Part shown: positions 57,885 to 64,000 of the stretch, one piece after another
How the letters are laid out: each line of letters starts with the position of its first letter
How positions within the stretch are numbered: position 1 is the first letter of the stretch
NCBI GenBank assembly: GCA_006176705.1
Contig: QRFJ01004831.1
Span: 62,001 to 126,000 of the forward strand
Source of the DNA: Cocos nucifera
Lineage: Eukaryota; Streptophyta; Magnoliopsida; Arecales; Arecaceae
Reading direction: 5' to 3'
Length of the DNA stretch: 64,000 nucleotides
Notes under the pieces: model-generated
What the model was told of the DNA's origin: nothing
The model's input: only the letters and a program-made list of their open reading frames with translations
The model's database searches: none
Position numbers and translations under genes: made by a program

Positions 57885-58860
57885 TGAGAAATAAGTGCCT
57901 TAAAATTCGATCCACAAATGAAGCCCACGTGAAGGAGCCCATAGTGTACAAGAGACCTATAGGCAAGCTTGGCAATAGGCCACAGTCCAACCAATAGGTG
58001 TACAAGCAGCCCGCAGCACGTGGCCCAGATGCACGTGCATGGCCCAGGCGCGCATGCGGCCTAGCACCCATGTGCCTAGGTGGACATGCGGTCCATGCCT
58101 GGGCGGTCCATAGAAGTAGGGGTGCGGTCCACATGCCCTCTCAATGGTTTATGTATGCAATAGCATGGCTCATGTGGATGTGACGCAATCCATGCACCCC
58201 GCATGGATTGTTAGTAGCTCATGGATGGTTGAACATGGTCTATGGATTTGTTTTAGCCTGTGTTGTGGTGCAGCATGCGATTGAATGGTCTTGGATGCTT
58301 GCAGTCATGATCGGACAGCTAGAGACTAAATTAGATGTTGTTAGGATTTCTAAATCAAATCTAATTGAAGTTTGAGGCCTTTAAAAGGCTCTGTGGGCAG
58401 ATAGAATAGAGGAATGGCTAGTATAGCTCAATAGCAAGCAAAGACTAGAGTTTGACAGACTTATGGGTAGCAGTAGCAGCTTAGAGAATAGCTTGGTGGG
58501 GTTTGGCAGTAGAGGCAGAAAACTGAGGGGAGCTGGTAGAGAGTAGAAGCAAGGATGCTTCTTGTTGAGAGAGAGGAATTGGTATATGAAAGTTGAGGGC
58601 GTGATCTCTTCTTGTAAATTTTTTCTTTTCTCATAGTGAAACTTGCATACTCCATAAAGATAAGTCTTGGCTTAATCCATGTATTTGATTATATTCTTTT
58701 ATTTCTCTTTTCTTCTTTCTATTGCGATGTCGATATTGTCATCGATGTTTCGATCCTAGACTTAAGGGATCTGTATTCCATATGAAGAATTTTTTCAAGA
58801 GATGGTGCCAGAGCAAATAGTATCATGATAATTGATATCAGAGCAGCTCTAATCACAACA
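57885..58860 (+). repeat. 3' LTR of element D
   Basis: About 976 bp, TGAGAAATAAGTGCC...AATCACAACA. The last 308 bp align with 23878-24178. A GC-rich block with repeated GGCCCA and GCACGTG-like motifs is at 58010-58130. Open frames on both strands there look like chance. Primer-site-like motifs at 58803 and 58833 lie inside its end. The following GCTCA may be the target duplication; its partner is outside the window. Confidence 0.82.
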
Positions 58861-59093
58861 GCTCAATCATCATAGGGCAGGGGGCTTGGTTGTCACCGAG
58901 GGTGGAAGATGAGGAGGAGAGGGGGATTAGGGGGGTGTTGAATCATCTTGAGGGTGGAGAAGGATGGAGGAATCTATTGGAAAGGCTACATTAAATCACA
59001 CTTAAAAATTGAGGGATCTTATTAGAGATTTTTAAACTATAAGGACCATGTAAAAATATTTGTGAAACTTAGATCACTAAAAAATAATTTATG

Positions 59094-59194
59094 ATATATG
59101 GATGATGATATGGCATATGGATAATGATATGGTACTCAATGATTACACATTGGTTAGAAAATTCATAACATGTGCCATATCATCATCCATATAT
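59094..59194. repeat. Perfect 21-bp inverted repeat, 59-bp loop
   Basis: The left arm 59094-59114 (ATATATGGATGATGATATGGC) is the exact complement of the right arm 59174-59194. Similar CCATATCATCA pieces recur at about 59203, 59260 and 59290. It may be part of a small inverted-repeat element. Confidence 0.7.
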
Positions 59195-60076
59195 CCCGTC
59201 ATCATCCATATAACACATCATCAAAAATAAAAATTTTTCATCTATTATGCCATATCATCACTTATATGCTATATCATCAGTGATTGGCCATATAATCACT
59301 TATCTAAGTAGTTTCTACTATGAAACAAGCCATGTAATCATTGGTTAATGTCAGAGATTTTTGGTGAGAGAAAGAGGTCGGAATAGAGGGGATAAGACAA
59401 CAATAAAATAGTTGAGACATAATAAAGACCAAATTTGAGCTTTTTGAAGTTAGGGACTTTTTTGAAAAACTGATCTAAACTTGGAGGACAAAAGCATGAT
59501 TATCTTAATTATTTAGAACCTAAAACTATCATGTTATTATTTTACTAATTCTTGCTTCAATGAAAGTCCTAGATCCTATTTAGGGTAAGGGAGATCTTGT
59601 TGGCCTTATCAGGTTTACCCAAGTGGTGTTAAGCACTACAAATTATCTTATTACTAACATATGACCTTAACTAGATAGTTTTGCAAGCCAATTCAGGAAA
59701 TTTATTTGCTTTTGCATGATTTTGCTAAGCTCACCCTACTAGATTCTAGTCTCTATCAGTCCCAACTTGCATCATAGTATTTTTTTAAAAAAATGAAAAC
59801 ACCCAAATTTAAAATTGGATGAATAATAGTTTTCCTCCCATTTTCATTATCTTTTCTCTGAATTTTGGAATGGGTGTTTTCTCTCTCCTAACCATTATGC
59901 ACATACTAGGAAAGAAATTTCATTGGTGTTATTTATTTTATACATTCAAATGAACTATATCAATTTAACTGGATATTGATAAACATTACTCTTGTAGTCA
60001 TATGTGCTTGCTGATTATTTTTCTTTATTTTTGACTTAACAAGAAATATAAACAACAGATACCTCTAGAATAAAGA

Positions 60077-60133
<57 letters not shown>
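60077..60133. repeat. ATT microsatellite, about 18-19 units
   Basis: An uninterrupted TTA/ATT run, followed by ATATATAT. Confidence 0.95.
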
Positions 60134-60138
<5 letters not shown>

Positions 60139-61106
60139 CATTTTATTGCATTTTCCATTCAATTGAAAACCTATCCAATATCAAATTTAAAACTCATCTA
60201 AAATCACTAATTAAAAACAAAAATAATCTAAAAATTCAAGAAAAGCTTTCAAACTCCTTCAATAATTTTTGATTTCACATAACGCATCAATGTTGTGAAC
60301 CTCTATAATTGATAGCACATGTTTCATTGGCATTTCTTATAACTTCTTTGCCAGCTCAATAACAAAGATTTGGCATATTTATTGATGTTTTTGAAATTGG
60401 TTCTTTAGTGTTTGTTCTCCCATTTTCTAAAATTAGAAGGTACATCAAAATTTTCTAAAATAATATACAATTAAAATAGTAGAAATAGAATTACCAAATT
60501 TTTATTTAGTTTATTAACCTACAAATGTAATTCTTGTAATTCATGATATGCCCAACAACTTTTATATTTACTGAACAATGTAAAAGTCATAAAGCCAATA
60601 AGGTCTATTATTTCTAATTTCATGATTGACTTATCGCAAACATAACTATATAAGTTCTTATATATTTTGAGAAAATTATATAACATATAATTTATACTAT
60701 ATTAAAACTATGGCATGATTATTATCATACTTGACACTTTCTCTTATAGGTAATAGAGGTAACATATAATAAGTCACTATTGAAAGGAAATATTTTAAGA
60801 AAATATGTGATATTGTTGCAGTCAAATAAAATTATTCATTCTTTTTAGAAGATAAAATAAGATCATAGAAAGCTATAAAGACTATAGTAAAGGCAAAAAT
60901 TACAAATAATTTATAAACCGGTCTCAAGTCTCCGTCATGGAATTCTAGTTATTTTTCAGTGTAAATTATCCTCTCCTTTTCCATCAAAGTTGTAGTCCTT
61001 GTAATGTTTTGATTTTTAGTATCAACCATAATTTATTTTCCTTGATCATTGTCTTTAAGTAACATAAACCAGTATTATTCTTGTAAAAAATATGAATAAT
61101 CTATAA

Positions 61107-62007
61107 TGTAGGATTTGGTGTGGTGCTCTCAAGTATTGGAGGGCCACGGAAGGAGCCAAGGTGTTGGCTCTAAAAGTCTAGAATAGGTGTGAGTCCTAAG
61201 GCTAGGAAAGAAGTTATCCTAGGGAGAAGGCGGCATGTAGCCCTACATGAGCTCGAGGTTTAGGTGTGAGAACCTTAAGGGGGCTTGGTAGGTGCTCCAA
61301 AAATCTGAGATATAAGATGGAGCAAAGGATCAAAGCTAAAAAAAAAATCAACCAAGATAAGAAGTTGATACATAGGTGGGCTGGCTTGGATATGCAGTCG
61401 AGCCGGCTCGAGCTAAGACAGAGTCGGCTCGGGGTGCAGTCGAGCTGGCTATCTCAGGCAGACAGAAGATAGGGTTTGGGCAAGACATCATCGAGCTAGA
61501 TTGGCTACTGATAGAGCTTGCTCAATGATGGTGAATAGAACTGGATGGAATTTTAAATTTGAATCTTAAGGTCTGATCCAATAAGATCTTAAGGTGGCTA
61601 ACCATGTATGGGTTGGGTTTAGATCCAGGAGATGCGAGCATGGGAGACATGGGTGTACATGAGCTCGGTGAGTGCTTTCATGTATTGGGTTAGTCTAAAA
61701 AAAATTTTCAGCTGGAGTTTGGATTTATTAGGATTTATGTGGTATAACAAAAATTCTAGGATATATAAATTTAGGTATTGTAATCTTTATAATAAAGTGG
61801 AATTAATATACATCTTTTCTTTCTAACCCTCTTCTCTCTTTTCTCTCTAGTTCCAACGTCAAGCCCTAGGTGCCGCCATCAACTTTTGCTCTTTTCATAT
61901 TTCTAGATTAACATCCAAGTTCATACAAAAGATCAGATCTATGATTATGATTCTGAGCAGCCATAGGCATAACAATTGGTATCAAAATAATTTTGATTGT
62001 TCCAACA
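61107..62007 (+). repeat. 5' LTR of element T
   Basis: It starts TGTAGGATTTGG and ends TTCCAACA; the end is set by alignment with the end of S (GATTCCTTACA). The TATA box TATATAAAT is at 61762-61770. GAGCCGGCTC (61400-61409), GAGTCGGCTC (61421-61430) and GAGCTGGCTA (61442-61451) lie upstream. A primer-site-like TGGTATCAAAA is at 61977, inside the LTR. Confidence 0.85.
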
Positions 62008-62009
62008 CT

Positions 62010-62021
62010 TGGTATCAAAGC
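62010..62021 (+). other. Primer binding site of element T
   Basis: TGGTATCAAAGC, one G to A change, two bases after the LTR end. Confidence 0.8.
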
Positions 62022-62200
62022 CCGATTGAGCGTGAAGAAGGAAGAAGATCAAGTTTCAATAGAGATCAGCAGTGAGATTCAGATCTAAGATTTTCTCCAA
62101 GCTTTATGAGGAAGGAAGTGATCTAAGGGCTGCTGTCCACCATCCCTAGTCAAGATAATTTTTAGATCTATCTATTGGCTATTTTTGATTCGATTTGATC

Positions 62201-63091
62201 ATGGAGAATAGCGGATTGAAGATAGAATTTGAGAAGTTTGATGGAAAGGATAGTTTCACGATATGGAAGGTTAGAGTGGAGGATCTGCTGATTTAGATGA
62301 GGTTAGATTCGGTCTTGAAGGATAGGCCAGAGGAGATGATAGACAAGAAGTGGATGTCCTTGGAGAAAAGGACATGTGCCATAATTAAGGCTTGTCTAGC
62401 ATATGAGATGCTGCATGGCATGTTAGAGGTTAAGACATCCAAGGATTTATGATCGAGGTTATATCAGTTGTACATAGAAAAGAACATGTGTAATAAGTTG
62501 GTGCTGAAGAAGAAACTATATAGCCTTCGGATGCAGGAGGGCAAGGATGTTGTGGGATATATTCAGCATTTCGATCAGATAAGCATAGACTTGCTCAACA
62601 TTGGAATGGAGTTCGAAGAGGAGGATAAGAATTTATTGCTGCTATGTTCGCTATCCGGGAGCTTCAATCCATTGGTAACTATACTACTATATGGTAAGAA
62701 GATTCTGGTGTATGAGGAGATTATATTAGTGCTAAGATACAACGAGCAGCAAGAATGGATGACAAAGAGGAAGGTCTTCTCAGAGGGTCATGTAGTTTCA
62801 AAGAGACCAAGGAAAGAAAAGAAGAAGGATGATCAGAGGGGAAGCAAGGGATCCAAAAAATACTTCAAGTCTGGTGAAGCAGGGCACTTTAAGCAAGAAT
62901 GTCCACTTTGGAAGAAGTGCAAGGGAGAAGATAAGTTAGATTCTATCATTTCAATCACTGAAAGTGAAGAGTCGGATGAGCTCTTGGTGGTTTTGGAGGA
63001 GTTTGCAGGATGCAGTGTATCCAAGATAGTTTCGAAAGGATCCATAGAGTGTGAAGGATCCGAAAGAATAGCGATGGTGTTCGAAGTGTAG
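62201..63091 (+). pseudogene. gag: gag of element T (two stop codons, otherwise open)
   Basis: The ATG at 62201 (MENSGLKIEFEKFDGKDSF) starts a single frame of 296 codons to a stop at 63089-63091. Only two stops interrupt it: TAG at 62294-62296, after RVEDLLI, and TGA at 62450-62452, before SRLYQLYIEKNM. No frame change is seen. The order is copia Gag (UBN2 type) blocks, LRMQEGKDVVGYIQHFDQIS, a basic linker (SKRPRKEKKKDDQRGSKGSK), then a zinc knuckle (62861-62902) reading YFKSGEAGHFKQEC. The first two Cys of the knuckle are Tyr and Ser. An acidic tail follows (ITESEESDELLVVLEEF). Shell formation would be its role; as it stands it is not expressible in full. Confidence 0.88.
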
Positions 63092-63621
63092 CGACAGCCC
63101 GAATAGTGCAGCATTGGATGGTTGGCCTCGAGGAACTTAGTTACAAAGTTAGCTTTTGTGACATTAGGGAGACTTTAGTTTCAAGTGGAGCACTGGACAG
63201 AGGTGGCTTCACAAGTAGAGAGAGTTATGATACGAGTTCAGATCGAAGGAGTGCAGGAGGACCAATATCCTAGCACCAATGCTGGAGATGCATGGTTCTA
63301 GGTGGAGTAGCATGTGCGGAAGGACAGGCATAGTTTTGAGAAGACCGTGTCAGGATATGTAGCAGGTGCCGGCAGAGGATTGTTGTAGATTCTCTATGAA
63401 AGTCTAGGATAAATGATGCGGCTACAAGTAGAAGGATGCTTACAACTCTAAGGATGGTGCATAGGTGCAAGCTAAGATTTTTAACGGTGGAGGCGATCAT
63501 CCCAAAGGCCTCAAAGAGAGCAAGGTATGCACAAGTAGCTATCAGGGCATGCATCAACAGTGGGATTGCGCAGGAGAACATTGTCAGGTGTGCCAAAACT
63601 TGGGCGCACCAAAGTGAAAAT
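63092..63621 (+). other. Non-coding tail of element T with purine tract
   Basis: No protease or integrase motif is seen. AAAGTGAAAAT just before the LTR is a worn purine tract. Open frames on either strand here are short and unlike known proteins. Confidence 0.6.
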
Positions 63622-64000
63622 TGTAGTATTTAGTCTAATGCTCCTAAGCATTGGAGGGCCATGGGAGGAGCCAGGGTGTTGGCTCCAGGAGTCTAGGACA
63701 GATGTGAGTCCTAGGGCTAGGACAGGAGTTGTCTTAGGAAGAAGATGGCATGTAGCCCTACATGGGCTCAAGGTTCAGGTGTCAGGATCTTAAGGGGGCT
63801 TGGTAGGTGCTTTAAAAACTTGGGACATAAGACGGAGCAAAGGATCAAAGCCAGGAGAAGAATCAACTAAGACAAGGGGCTAACACACGGGCAGGTTGGC
63901 TAGGATACGCAGTCAAGCAGGCATGGGCTGAGATCGAGCCGGCTCGAGGTGCAGTCGAGCCGACTATCTCAGGCAAACAGAGATAGGGTTTGGGCAAGAT
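63622..64000 (+). repeat. 3' LTR of element T (start only)
   Basis: It starts TGTAGTATTTAG and aligns with 61107-61500, including GGAGCCAGGGTGTTGGCTC and the dyad GAGCCGGCTC at 63936-63945. It is cut by the window end. Confidence 0.9.

Larger units (their letters stand above)
23878..58860 (+). mobile_element. Copia derivative D (short body, gag and protease remnant only), split by C and H
   Basis: Evidence is a fragment of 5' LTR (23878-24178), primer site, gag and protease remnant (to 25653), a tail (57789-57884) and a 3' LTR (57885-58860). Without the hAT insertion the body is only about 1.6 kb and has no integrase core or reverse transcriptase. Its 5' LTR start lies left of the window, beyond C, B and A. 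It is the oldest recognised element here, because C and H lie inside it. Confidence 0.82.
58861..61106. other. AT-rich spacer without recognisable genes
   Basis: No reading frame, LTR or transposase similarity is seen. It starts with a purine-rich, G-rich patch (58875-58935). It includes an inverted repeat (59094-59194), partial copies of the same CATATCATCA motif to about 59300, and an ATT microsatellite. It could be host sequence or an element too worn to recognise. Confidence 0.5.
61107..64000 (+). mobile_element. Gag-only copia derivative T, 3' end cut by window edge
   Basis: The 5' LTR 61107-62007 is followed by a primer site, gag, a 0.5-kb non-coding stretch, and a 3' LTR from 63622 that runs off the window. 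The body is only about 1.6 kb and has no protease, integrase or reverse transcriptase. Such elements are called TR-GAG (terminal repeats with gag) and depend on enzymes of a relative. The base pattern TATAA (61102-61106) is the expected left duplication. The solo LTR S belongs to the same family. Confidence 0.87.

Noticed and set aside
57817..58183. Overlapping open frames on both strands
   Set aside because: They lie in the GC-rich part of the D 3' LTR; chance frames.
58861..61106. Search for host genes in the only unassigned stretch
   Set aside because: No frame, splice pattern or protein similarity seen on either strand.

Overview
The window is a plant nuclear heterochromatin segment built almost wholly of transposable elements nested inside one another. 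No cellular gene, tRNA, rRNA or CRISPR array can be supported. Initiator-Met tRNA primer sites, Angela/BARE-like and Sirevirus-like Ty1/copia elements, a chromodomain Ty3/gypsy element and a RICESLEEPER-type hAT transposon point to a flowering plant. A monocot, perhaps a palm, is my guess from element style and is not proven. Every coding remnant is broken, mostly by transition-type changes as expected of old methylated repeats.

Left stack (1-23877). Copia element A (1-11534, + strand) lacks only the start of its 5' LTR, which lies outside the window. It carries in its gag a GC-rich minus-oriented LTR element X (3112-5863, duplication CTGGT) that contains a hairpin-rich tandem array and a 25-N assembly gap. 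A is inserted in the 5' LTR of a related, more decayed copia element B (11535-22289). B carries in its reverse transcriptase a solo LTR S (17680-18553, duplication TATAG). B is inserted in the gag of a minus-strand Sirevirus-like copia element C (22290-23877 visible). C is inserted in the 5' LTR of element D.

Right stack (23878-58860). D is a short-bodied copia derivative (gag and a protease remnant only). Its body was split by a hAT transposon H (25654-57780, ends TAGAGC, duplication TTAACAAA/TTAACAAG), whose own sequence is only about 4.0 kb. H holds two retrotransposons. E (26971-35969, duplication TAACT) is a gag-only Sirevirus-like element. F (37696-56819, duplication GAATT) is a copia element with TA...TA LTR ends. 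F carries in its 5' LTR a complete minus-strand Ty3/gypsy element G (39584-47810, duplication GAAAG).

Right edge. 58861-61106 is AT-rich sequence without recognisable genes, holding a perfect inverted repeat and an ATT microsatellite. 61107-64000 is copia derivative T, the same family as S, with a gag carrying just two stop codons and no pol; its 3' LTR runs off the window.

The order of insertion follows from the nesting: D before C and H, C before B, B before A and S, A before X, H before E and F, F before G. The most interesting signals are non-coding: PBS-like motifs repeated inside LTR ends of D, S and T; a shared GAG-YCG-RCTC dyad in the U3 of four LTR families; conserved leader hairpins; and the higher-order tandem array in X.
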